A stretch of 5,035 bases of DNA from Eubacterium sp. Its GTDB lineage: Bacteria; Bacillota_A; Clostridia; Peptostreptococcales; Anaerovoracaceae. Of this stretch, positions 1-5,035 are shown piece after piece; within the stretch, counting starts at the first letter, position 1, and the number at the start of each line of letters is the position of its first letter. Under the pieces are notes generated by a model, which did no database searches, was not told the DNA's origin, and was given only the letters and a program-made list of their open reading frames with translations. Position numbers and translations under genes: made by a program. Where the stretch lies: contig JAETSS010000116.1 in assembly GCA_021769545.1 (NCBI GenBank), positions 1-5,035 of the forward strand, given 5' to 3'.

Positions 1-598
1 GGATCAGATAAAGCTGATAATGTCGGAGCTGGTTAAAAAGGGCGGTACTATCATGGGTACAAGGGCGTCCGCTGAGGACTTTGAAGAGGTTAGGAAGTCG
101 CTGCCTGATGCAGAATATTTCGAAACGGCGAGGATCATCGCGGTAAGGGATGGCAGCGAAAGAAGTGAGAAATTCGTGGAAGGGGAAGATCGGACATTTA
201 AGAAAACCGTCTCGGTGGTGACTGCAGGTACGGCGGACATCCCCGTGGCGGAGGAAGCTGCCGTCACGGCGGAACTTCTGGGAAACCGCGTCACCAGGAT
301 ATACGATGTGGGAGTGGCAGGCATACACAGACTTTTTGACAAGCTGGATAAGATAAGAGAAGCCGATGTGGTCATCGTAGTGGCCGGCATGGAGGGGGCT
401 CTTGCCAGCGTAGTGGGCGGACTTGTGGAGGTCCCTGTCATAGCGGTGCCCACCAGCATCGGATACGGAGCCAATCTGGGAGGTCTGTCGGCGCTGCTTT
501 CCATGCTCAACAGCTGCGCCAACGGCGTGGGCGTCGTCAATATAGATAACGGCTTCGGTGCGGCATATCTGGCATCGGTGATAAACAGAGGCAGATAG
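1..598 (+). CDS. larB: LarB, pyridinium-3,5-biscarboxylic acid mononucleotide synthase (5'-truncated)
   Basis: LarB carries out the first step of nickel-pincer nucleotide cofactor synthesis: it carboxylates the pyridinium ring of nicotinic acid adenine dinucleotide and releases AMP, giving P2CMN. The reading frame is open to the window edge (first full codon at 2), so the gene starts upstream and the ATG at 20 is internal. Numbering from that Met, GTRAS (13-17) matches the family's conserved G-x-x-x-TRAS-like segment. A PurE-like Rossmann domain spans about 64-192, with [13 protein letters not shown] (68-80), [13 protein letters not shown] (123-135) and [19 protein letters not shown] (165-183). 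Cys166 aligns with the cysteine that forms the covalent pyridine adduct in Lactobacillus plantarum LarB (Cys221 as I recall). Glu125 lies 41 residues before it, the same spacing as the known active-site Glu. About 50 N-terminal residues are missing compared with the usual 246 or so. Older annotation calls this family AIR carboxylase-like because of the PurE fold. Partner genes larC and larE are not in the window and may lie upstream. Confidence 0.93.
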   Translation, partial: DQIKLIMSELVKKGGTIMGTRASAEDFEEVRKSLPDAEYFETARIIAVRDGSERSEKFVEGEDRTFKKTVSVVTAGTADIPVAEEAAVTAELLGNRVTRIYDVGVAGIHRLFDKLDKIREADVVIVVAGMEGALASVVGGLVEVPVIAVPTSIGYGANLGGLSALLSMLNSCANGVGVVNIDNGFGAAYLASVINRGR

Positions 599-610
599 AT
601 CAATATGTAC

Positions 611-639
611 TGGACAAAAGGCAATAATAGGTATATAAT
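611..639 (+). promoter_or_regulatory. Predicted sigma-A type promoter of the his operon
   Basis: A -35 box TGGACA (611-616, 5 of 6 matches to TTGACA) and a perfect -10 box TATAAT (634-639) are separated by exactly 17 bases, in the only sizeable gap of the window and upstream of hisZ. Transcription would be expected to start near 645-647, leaving a leader of about 72 bases before the hisZ ATG at 718. The boxes are seen directly; promoter activity is inferred. It would let hisZ and the following genes be expressed independently of larB. Confidence 0.8.
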
Positions 640-663
640 CTAACACAGCAAGACGATATCGGA

Positions 664-683
664 TTAACGTTTTAATGCGTTAA
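664..683. promoter_or_regulatory. Inverted repeat in the hisZ leader, possible operator
   Basis: TTAACG (664-669) and CGTTAA (678-683) form perfect 6-base arms around an 8-base centre. It lies roughly 18 to 38 bases downstream of the expected transcription start and ends 24 bases before the hisZ ribosome binding site. With two GC pairs per arm and no T-run after it, it makes a poor terminator, so a protein-binding site is the better guess. A short CGTT element also recurs at 10-base spacing (668 and 678). Function is inferred; chance occurrence in this AT-rich stretch is possible. Confidence 0.35.
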
Positions 684-717
684 AGCGAAAAACCAAAACA
701 GTTTCAAGGAGATCATT

Positions 718-1830
718 ATGAAATACAATTTAAAGCCCGATGAAAGAGCTACGCTGGAGCTTCGGGGGCTGTATGAGAAGTACGGATACAAGAAATACAA
801 GATAGGCAAATTCGAGGAGTATTCCCTATATGCCACCAACAGAGGCTTCATGATAGGCGATAAGGTCCTTACCTTTACGGACCTTGACGGAAGGCTGCTT
901 GCCATGAAACCCGACGTTACGCTGAGCGTCATCAACAATACCGGCGCAACTAGGGAGAAAAGCGAGAAACTGTACTACATAGAGAACGTCTACAGGGAAA
1001 ACAGGGAAAACCATTGCTTCAAGGAGATAAACCAGATGGGTCTCGAGTACATGGGGAACATCAGCAAGTACAGCATCATCGAGGTGATAACTCTGGCGGC
1101 TGAATCCCTCAAGACCATAGACAGGGATTATCTGCTGGAGCTGTCCCATATGCACTATACTATGGATTTGCTGGAGGCTCTGGGTCTCGACGAGGCAACA
1201 TATCTTGAGATACTGAACGATATCAGGCAGAAGAATATGACGGGCATAGCTCAGGTCGCCCAAAGGGCAGGGCTTGAGCAGCGATATGTCGACATACTCT
1301 GTCAGATCCCGTTCCTGTACGGGGAAATGGGCAAGACACTCAAGAAGGCCAGAGCCATGGCGATAAACGATAAGATGCTCGAAGATCTCGACGAGCTTCA
1401 GGAATACTGCAGCGCCCTGAAGAGTTTGGGCTATGCGAAAAATATCCAGATCGACCTTTCCATGGTAAACGATATAGATTATTACAACGGCATCGTGTTC
1501 AGAGGATATATAAGGAATCTGCCGGGCTGCGTACTGGCCGGAGGTCAGTATGACAAGGCCATGGAGCTGTTCGGAAAGGATGCAGGTGCGGTGGGCTTTG
1601 CCATTTATCTCGACGAGTTAACCAAGGGGAAGCAGGAGCCTTCGCGCTACGATGTCGACACACTGCTGATATATGGTGAGAATGAGCATATGACAGGTGT
1701 TATAAAGGCCATCAAGGGCCTGCAGAAGGAAGGCATGTCGGTAAGAGCGGAAAAGGATATCTCTCCATGCCTGAGATACAAATACAGATACAGCCTCAAG
1801 GACGGCGTACTTGCAAAGGAGGAGATATAA
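718..1830 (+). CDS. hisZ: ATP phosphoribosyltransferase regulatory subunit HisZ
   Basis: HisZ is a catalytically dead paralogue of histidyl-tRNA synthetase. It binds short-form HisG to form the hetero-octameric ATP phosphoribosyltransferase and carries the histidine feedback response. The 370-residue protein has the class II synthetase-like core: FTDLDGRLLAMKPDVTLS (53-70), the degenerate motif 2 region YRENRENHCFKEINQMGLEY (92-111), the HisRS-like segment DIDYYNGIVFRGY (252-264), GGQYD (275-279) and a motif 3-like AGAVGFAIYLDEL (289-301). The synthetase signature around motif 2 (ERPQ-type residues) is lost, which separates it from HisS. Residues about 310-370 (YDVDTLLIYG onward) look like the short C-terminal extension of clostridial HisZ rather than a full anticodon-binding domain. 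The ATG at 718 is supported by AAGGAGAT at 706-713. Its TAA stop abuts the hisG start, consistent with equimolar production of the two subunits. Confidence 0.93.
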   Translation: MKYNLKPDERATLELRGLYEKYGYKKYKIGKFEEYSLYATNRGFMIGDKVLTFTDLDGRLLAMKPDVTLSVINNTGATREKSEKLYYIENVYRENRENHCFKEINQMGLEYMGNISKYSIIEVITLAAESLKTIDRDYLLELSHMHYTMDLLEALGLDEATYLEILNDIRQKNMTGIAQVAQRAGLEQRYVDILCQIPFLYGEMGKTLKKARAMAINDKMLEDLDELQEYCSALKSLGYAKNIQIDLSMVNDIDYYNGIVFRGYIRNLPGCVLAGGQYDKAMELFGKDAGAVGFAIYLDELTKGKQEPSRYDVDTLLIYGENEHMTGVIKAIKGLQKEGMSVRAEKDISPCLRYKYRYSLKDGVLAKEEI

Positions 1831-2451
1831 ATGTTGAATATTGCATTGCCTAAGGGACGGCTTGGGGATCAGGTGTACGATATGCTTGCATCCATTGGCT
1901 ATGACTGCCCGGGATATTACGAGCAGAACAGGAAGCTGGTCTTCGAAAGCCCCGAAAAGAATGTGAGATATCTTCTCGTCAAGCCAAGCGACGTTGCTAT
2001 ATACGTGGAGCATCATGCGGCGGACGTCGGCATAGTCGGCAAGGATATACTGCTTGAGAACAGATCCGACGTATACGAGCTTCTGGATCTCAAAATAGGG
2101 AAGTGCAGGATGGCTGTTGCCGCTCCCGACGATTACGTGGAGGATCCCGACAGGACCCTCAGAGTTGCAACTAAATACGTCAATATAGCCAAGGATTTTT
2201 ACGGCGGAAGGAACAGAGACATCGAGATAATAAAGCTCAACGGCAGCATAGAGCTGGCTCCTATACTGGGCCTTTCCGATGTTATCGTGGATATCGTGGA
2301 GACGGGGAACACCTTGAGAGAAAATCATCTCAGCGTAATAGAGGAATTCGAGAACATAAGCGCGAGATTCATAGCCAACAAGACCAGTTTCAAATTCGAG
2401 AACGATATAATAAGCCACATGCTTAAAAAATTAGGAGAACAAGTCAAATGA
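1831..2451 (+). CDS. hisG: ATP phosphoribosyltransferase catalytic subunit HisG (short form)
   Basis: HisG condenses ATP with PRPP to form N1-(5-phosphoribosyl)-ATP, the committed step of histidine synthesis. At 206 residues it is the short form, lacking the C-terminal regulatory domain of long HisG (about 280-300 residues), so it needs HisZ; hisZ lies directly upstream. Visible motifs are the N-terminal IALPKGRLGDQ (4-14), VKPSDVAIYVEHHAADVGIVG (50-70), NGSIELAPILGLSD (137-150) and the PRPP-binding loop DIVETGNTL (154-162). The ATG at 1831 follows the hisZ TAA with no gap. Its ribosome binding site AAAGGAGG (1815-1822) lies inside the end of hisZ, 8 bases before the start, so translation is probably coupled. 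The TGA stop overlaps the hisC ATG by 4 bases. Confidence 0.97.
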   Translation: MLNIALPKGRLGDQVYDMLASIGYDCPGYYEQNRKLVFESPEKNVRYLLVKPSDVAIYVEHHAADVGIVGKDILLENRSDVYELLDLKIGKCRMAVAAPDDYVEDPDRTLRVATKYVNIAKDFYGGRNRDIEIIKLNGSIELAPILGLSDVIVDIVETGNTLRENHLSVIEEFENISARFIANKTSFKFENDIISHMLKKLGEQVK

Positions 2452-3509
2452 GCAGATTTTTAAGCGATAAATACAGGAGCCTCAGCCCCTATACACCCGG
2501 CGAACAGCCCAAGGTGGTGGGAAGGCTGATAAAGCTCAATACCAATGAGAATCCCTATGAGCCGGCCCCTGCCGTAATGGATATCATAAACGGTGAAGAG
2601 GTGAAAAAGCTCAAGCTGTATTCGGAGCCGGAGGCATCCATGCTGACGGAGGCCATAGCGGAATATTACGGCATCAGGCAGGAGCAGGTCATCGCAGGCA
2701 ACGGTTCGGACGAGATCCTTGCATTCATATTCATGGCGCTGCAGGGCAGGAGCGGCAAGGTGTACTATCCGCAGATCAGCTACAGCTTCTATCCCGTATA
2801 CTGTGATATCTTCAAAGCAGAGGGCGTAGGGGTGCCTCTTGCGGAGGATTTTTCCGTAGATATACGGGACTATTTCGACGCAGACGGGACCATAGTGATA
2901 ACGAATCCCAATGCACCGACGGGCATTGCCCTTTCCATAGCTCAGATAGAGGAACTGCTTCAACGAAACAGGGACAATCTGGTGGTGATAGACGAGGCAT
3001 ATGTGGATTTCGGGGCAGAGAGCGCAGTGGGACTCATCGACAGCTACGATAATCTCCTTGTGGTGCAGACACTTTCCAAATCAAGGAGCCTTGCGGGAGC
3101 CAGAGTGGGCTTTGCCATGGGAAACGAAGAGATCATAGCGGATATGAATAGGATAAAATTCAGCTTCAATCCGTACAACCTCAACCGTCTGTCCATCCTT
3201 GCGGGAGCGGAGGCCATGAAGGACAGAGAATATTTCGAGAAGACGAGACGAAAGATCATGGATACCAGAGAAGCATTCGTGGCGGACATGAAAAAGCTGG
3301 GCTTCAACGTACTGCCGTCAAAGGCGAATTTCGTGTTTGCATCAAGCGACAGGATATCGGGCGAGGAGTATTTCACGAGGCTGAGAAAATATAATATAAT
3401 CGTCAGACATTTTAAGGATGAAAAAATCAGTAATTATGTTAGAATAACCATAGGAACACCTGAGGAGATGAAGCTGCTGATAAAGGCTACCGGGGAGATA
3501 CTGGGCTAG
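2448..3509 (+). CDS. hisC: Histidinol-phosphate aminotransferase HisC
   Basis: A PLP-dependent fold type I aminotransferase that transfers the amino group of glutamate to imidazole-acetol phosphate, giving L-histidinol phosphate. Its 353 residues fit the family (about 350-360). Visible landmarks are LNTNENPYEP (30-39), the N-terminal substrate-side motif; AGNGSDEI (83-90), at the PLP phosphate site; NPNAPTG (153-159); VIDEAYVDF (180-188), with Asp182 and Tyr185 at the cofactor; TLSKSRSLAGARVGF (208-222), where Lys211 should form the Schiff base and Arg219 contact the PLP phosphate; and YVRITIG (330-336), where Arg332 should bind the substrate carboxylate. The ATG at 2448 overlaps the hisG stop (ATGA) and is preceded by TTAGGAGAA (2431-2439). 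Operon context supports HisC over other aminotransferases of the same subgroup. A side role in aromatic amino acid transamination is known for some HisC proteins and cannot be excluded. Confidence 0.96.
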   Translation: MSRFLSDKYRSLSPYTPGEQPKVVGRLIKLNTNENPYEPAPAVMDIINGEEVKKLKLYSEPEASMLTEAIAEYYGIRQEQVIAGNGSDEILAFIFMALQGRSGKVYYPQISYSFYPVYCDIFKAEGVGVPLAEDFSVDIRDYFDADGTIVITNPNAPTGIALSIAQIEELLQRNRDNLVVIDEAYVDFGAESAVGLIDSYDNLLVVQTLSKSRSLAGARVGFAMGNEEIIADMNRIKFSFNPYNLNRLSILAGAEAMKDREYFEKTRRKIMDTREAFVADMKKLGFNVLPSKANFVFASSDRISGEEYFTRLRKYNIIVRHFKDEKISNYVRITIGTPEEMKLLIKATGEILG

Positions 3510-3528
3510 CCCATAGGAGAGATACATA

Positions 3529-4116
3529 ATGAGAAGAAAAAAGATCGTCAGAGATACGAAGGAAACGAAGATCGTGCTTGCGCTGGAGATAGACGGCACC
3601 GGAGCCTATGAGATAAATACGGGCTGCGGCTTTCTGAACCATATGCTGGAGCTTTTCACGCGTCACGGAAGATTCGATATAGCCGTCGACTGCAACGGTG
3701 ACACCGATGTGGATTATCACCATACCACTGAGGACGTAGGTATAGTAATGGGAAGGGCCTTCAAAGAGGCGATGGGAGACAAGAAGGGCATATACAGATA
3801 CGGCAGTATGCTGCTTCCGATGGATGAGGCGCTGATATTATGCGCGGTAGACATAAGCGGCAGAGGCTGCCTGACCTTCGATGCGGACATACCTACCCAG
3901 AAGGTGGGCGATTTCGATACGGAGCTTGTGAAGGAATTCATCGAAGCACTGGCAAGGGAAATGGGCCTGACGATACATGTAAAAATGCTGGCGGGAGAGA
4001 ATTCCCATCATATCATCGAAGGCATATTCAAGGCCATGGGAAGAGCCCTCAGACAGGCGTGCAGCATAGAGGAAGAATACGCCGATGAGATACCATCGAC
4101 GAAAGGAGTTTTGTAA
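3529..4116 (+). CDS. hisB: Imidazoleglycerol-phosphate dehydratase HisB (monofunctional)
   Basis: HisB removes water from imidazole-glycerol phosphate to give imidazole-acetol phosphate, using a manganese-dependent active site formed between subunits of a 24-mer. At 195 residues this is the dehydratase alone, without the N-terminal histidinol-phosphatase domain of the E. coli fusion, so a separate phosphatase must exist elsewhere. The metal-binding motifs are visible: GFLNHML (34-40, His38), DYHHTTEDVGI (62-72, His64, His65, Glu68), His150 in LTIHVK and the second HHxxE in NSHHIIEGIFKAMGRAL (158-174, His160, His161, Glu164). It also has LPMDEAL (96-102), VDISGRG (107-113) and the typical C-terminus STKGVL (190-195). 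Residue 37 is Asn where the family usually has Asp (DHML). The start is supported by AGGAGA (3515-3520), 8 bases upstream; the gap from hisC is 19 bases. Confidence 0.97.
   Translation: MRRKKIVRDTKETKIVLALEIDGTGAYEINTGCGFLNHMLELFTRHGRFDIAVDCNGDTDVDYHHTTEDVGIVMGRAFKEAMGDKKGIYRYGSMLLPMDEALILCAVDISGRGCLTFDADIPTQKVGDFDTELVKEFIEALAREMGLTIHVKMLAGENSHHIIEGIFKAMGRALRQACSIEEEYADEIPSTKGVL
4102..4109 (+). promoter_or_regulatory. Ribosome binding site that fixes the hisH start
   Basis: AAAGGAGT lies within the last codons of hisB and ends 8 bases before the ATG at 4118. An in-frame ATG at 4085 would add 11 residues ahead of the conserved MIAIIDYG start, would overlap hisB by 32 bases and would place this site inside the gene. 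The 4118 start is therefore preferred. Confidence 0.85.
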
Positions 4117-4117
4117 T

Positions 4118-4738
4118 ATGATAGCTATAATAGATTACGGTGTGGGAAATCTGTTTTCGTTGACGGCATCGCTGGAGTATCTGGGTGCCGAGACGATGGT
4201 CACCAATAAGAAGGAGAATATCGAAGCGGCGGACAGGATAATACTTCCGGGAGTCGGAGCATTTGAAGACGCTATAGCAAAGCTCAAAGCTACGGGGCTT
4301 GTGGATACCATAGTGAAGGAAACGTCCAATGGAAAGCCGCTGCTGGGCATATGTCTGGGAATGCAGCTTTTGTTTGAGGAAAGTCATGAATACGGTGTCC
4401 ATAAGGGACTTGGCCTTATAAAGGGCGTGATAGCGTCTATAGACGAGGATCTGAAAAAGCAGGATATAGAAGGTCTTAAAGTGCCTCATATCGGATGGAA
4501 TGCGCTGAGCTTCAAGGAAGACGAGCCGCTTTTCAAATACATAAAGCAGGGCGACTGCGTATATTACGTGCACAGTTTTTACGGCAAGGACTGTCAGGAC
4601 AGCACCATAGCCACATCCATGTACGGCGTGAGGATAACAGGCGCGGTGAGAAACGGCAATGTCTACGGCACACAGTTCCATCCGGAGAAAAGCGGAGATG
4701 TGGGACTTGATATATTGAGAGCATTTATGGAGGTATAA
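4118..4738 (+). CDS. hisH: Imidazole glycerol phosphate synthase, glutaminase subunit HisH
   Basis: HisH is a class I (triad) glutamine amidotransferase. It hydrolyses glutamine and passes ammonia through the barrel of its partner HisF, which makes imidazole-glycerol phosphate and AICAR; HisF should be encoded beyond the window. The 206 residues match the usual size of about 200. Landmarks are IIDYGVGNL (4-12), the oxyanion-strand motif LPGVGAFEDA (43-52), GICLGMQLLFE (77-87) with nucleophile Cys79, VPHIGWN (122-128), YYVHSFY (149-155), and QFHPEKS (186-192) with His188 and Glu190 completing the triad. The start at 4118 lies one base after the hisB stop, with AAAGGAG upstream; the longer form from 4085 is rejected because conserved sequence begins exactly at this Met. 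Tight spacing to hisB and hisA indicates one transcript. Confidence 0.96.
   Translation: MIAIIDYGVGNLFSLTASLEYLGAETMVTNKKENIEAADRIILPGVGAFEDAIAKLKATGLVDTIVKETSNGKPLLGICLGMQLLFEESHEYGVHKGLGLIKGVIASIDEDLKKQDIEGLKVPHIGWNALSFKEDEPLFKYIKQGDCVYYVHSFYGKDCQDSTIATSMYGVRITGAVRNGNVYGTQFHPEKSGDVGLDILRAFMEV
4729..4733 (+). promoter_or_regulatory. Ribosome binding site of hisA, unusually distant
   Basis: GGAGG lies in the last codons of hisH, 12 bases from the hisA ATG at 4746, longer than the 5-9 bases seen for the other his genes here. No alternative ATG, GTG or TTG lies in frame nearer to it, and the conserved HisA N-terminus begins at 4746, so the start stands. Re-initiation by ribosomes ending hisH at 4738 may help. 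Confidence 0.6.
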
Positions 4739-4745
4739 GCTGTAT

Positions 4746-5035
4746 ATGAAAATTTTTCCGGCGATAGATTTAAGAGATGGTAAAGTCGTAAGGCTTTTTC
4801 AGGGCGACTACGATCAGATGACGGTCTACAGCGAGGATCCGGCGGAGGTGGCCAGAGGCTTCAAGGCAAAGGGCGCAGATAATCTGCACCTGGTGGATCT
4901 CGACGGGGCCAAAGACGGAAAGCTCGTGAATTTTGAGACCATAAGGACTATCACGCAGCAGGTGGATATGTTCGTGGAAGTAGGCGGCGGCATCAGAGAC
5001 GAGGAGCGTATCAGACAGTATCTCGACGTAGGAGT
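4746..5035 (+). CDS. hisA: ProFAR isomerase HisA (3'-truncated by window end)
   Basis: HisA converts ProFAR to PRFAR by an Amadori rearrangement, supplying the substrate of HisH-HisF. Translation from the ATG at 4746 gives 96 complete codons open to the window end, about 40% of a usual protein of 240 or so residues. The N-terminus MKIFPAIDLRDGKVVRL (1-17) carries the catalytic Asp8 on the first beta strand of the TIM barrel. It is followed by QGDYDQMTVYSEDP (19-32), the second-strand segment LHLVDLDGAKDG (47-58) and the phosphate-binding loop VGGGIR (79-84). The second catalytic Asp (near 127-130 in the family) is beyond the window. HisF is a paralogous barrel, but HisF normally starts with a KRIIPCLDV-type sequence having Cys before Asp; here it is PAIDL with QGDY, as in HisA. 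The gap from hisH is 7 bases. Confidence 0.94.
   Translation, partial: MKIFPAIDLRDGKVVRLFQGDYDQMTVYSEDPAEVARGFKAKGADNLHLVDLDGAKDGKLVNFETIRTITQQVDMFVEVGGGIRDEERIRQYLDVG

Noticed and set aside
20..22. ATG at 20 as the true larB start
   Set aside because: The frame is open upstream with LarB-like residues (DQIKLI) before it, and the family has about 50 more N-terminal residues.
4..624. A 206-codon open frame on the minus strand opposite larB
   Set aside because: Its composition (runs of Ser, Thr, Pro, Ala) is typical of an antisense shadow, and the plus strand encodes a convincing LarB with its catalytic residues.
605..643. A 12-codon reading frame in the larB-hisZ gap as a leader peptide
   Set aside because: It contains no His codons, lacks a good ribosome binding site and overlaps the predicted promoter boxes, so it would not be on the transcript.
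664..690. The leader inverted repeat as an intrinsic terminator for larB
   Set aside because: The stem is 6 pairs with only two GC pairs, the loop is 8 bases and no T-run follows; it also lies downstream of the his promoter.
1618..2418. A 266-codon open frame on the minus strand across hisZ/hisG
   Set aside because: It lies opposite two clearly recognisable genes, straddles their junction, and has no family resemblance. It arises because the coding strand rarely uses TTA, CTA and TCA codons.
4085..4117. Upstream in-frame ATG giving an 11-residue longer HisH
   Set aside because: It overlaps hisB by 32 bases, and the family's conserved N-terminus begins at the 4118 Met, which has its own ribosome binding site.
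4049..4681. A 210-codon open frame on the minus strand opposite hisH
   Set aside because: It mirrors a complete HisH with an intact Cys-His-Glu triad, and the translated product shows no recognisable motif.

Overview
The window is a piece of a bacterial chromosome, all coded on the + strand. It holds the 3' end of a nickel-pincer cofactor gene (larB) followed by the first six genes of a histidine biosynthesis operon: hisZ, hisG, hisC, hisB, hisH and hisA, the last cut by the window end. Three things point to an anaerobic Firmicute of the class Clostridia: hisZ paired with a short-form hisG; strong AGGAGG-type ribosome binding sites before most his genes; and arginine and isoleucine codons dominated by AGA/AGG and ATA at a mid-range GC content. 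The phylum is likely. The family or genus cannot be fixed from this sequence.

Layout: positions 1-598 carry the C-terminal three quarters or so of LarB. A 119-base gap (599-717) holds a near-consensus sigma-A type promoter (TGGACA, 17 bases, TATAAT at 611-639), a perfect 6-base-arm inverted repeat just downstream of the expected start point, and the hisZ ribosome binding site. From 718 to the end the his genes are packed tightly: hisZ/hisG abut (0 bases), hisG/hisC overlap by 4 bases (ATGA), hisC/hisB are 19 bases apart, hisB/hisH 1 base and hisH/hisA 7 bases. This is a translationally compact, co-transcribed operon.

Function: HisZ and short HisG together form the ATP phosphoribosyltransferase that commits ATP and PRPP to histidine synthesis. 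HisA isomerises the ProFAR intermediate. HisH supplies ammonia to HisF (not in the window) to make imidazole-glycerol phosphate. HisB dehydrates that product and HisC transaminates the resulting ketone to histidinol phosphate. HisF, HisI/HisE, histidinol-phosphate phosphatase and HisD are not in the window. HisF and HisI would be expected just downstream. HisD is the notable absence, because it commonly sits between hisG and hisC, which here overlap directly.

I found no mobile element, CRISPR array, tRNA, rRNA, T-box leader or convincing terminator, and nothing that looks like a new biological system. The points worth a second look are the missing hisD, the leader inverted repeat with no T-box, a possible internal promoter inside hisC, and the larB-his adjacency.
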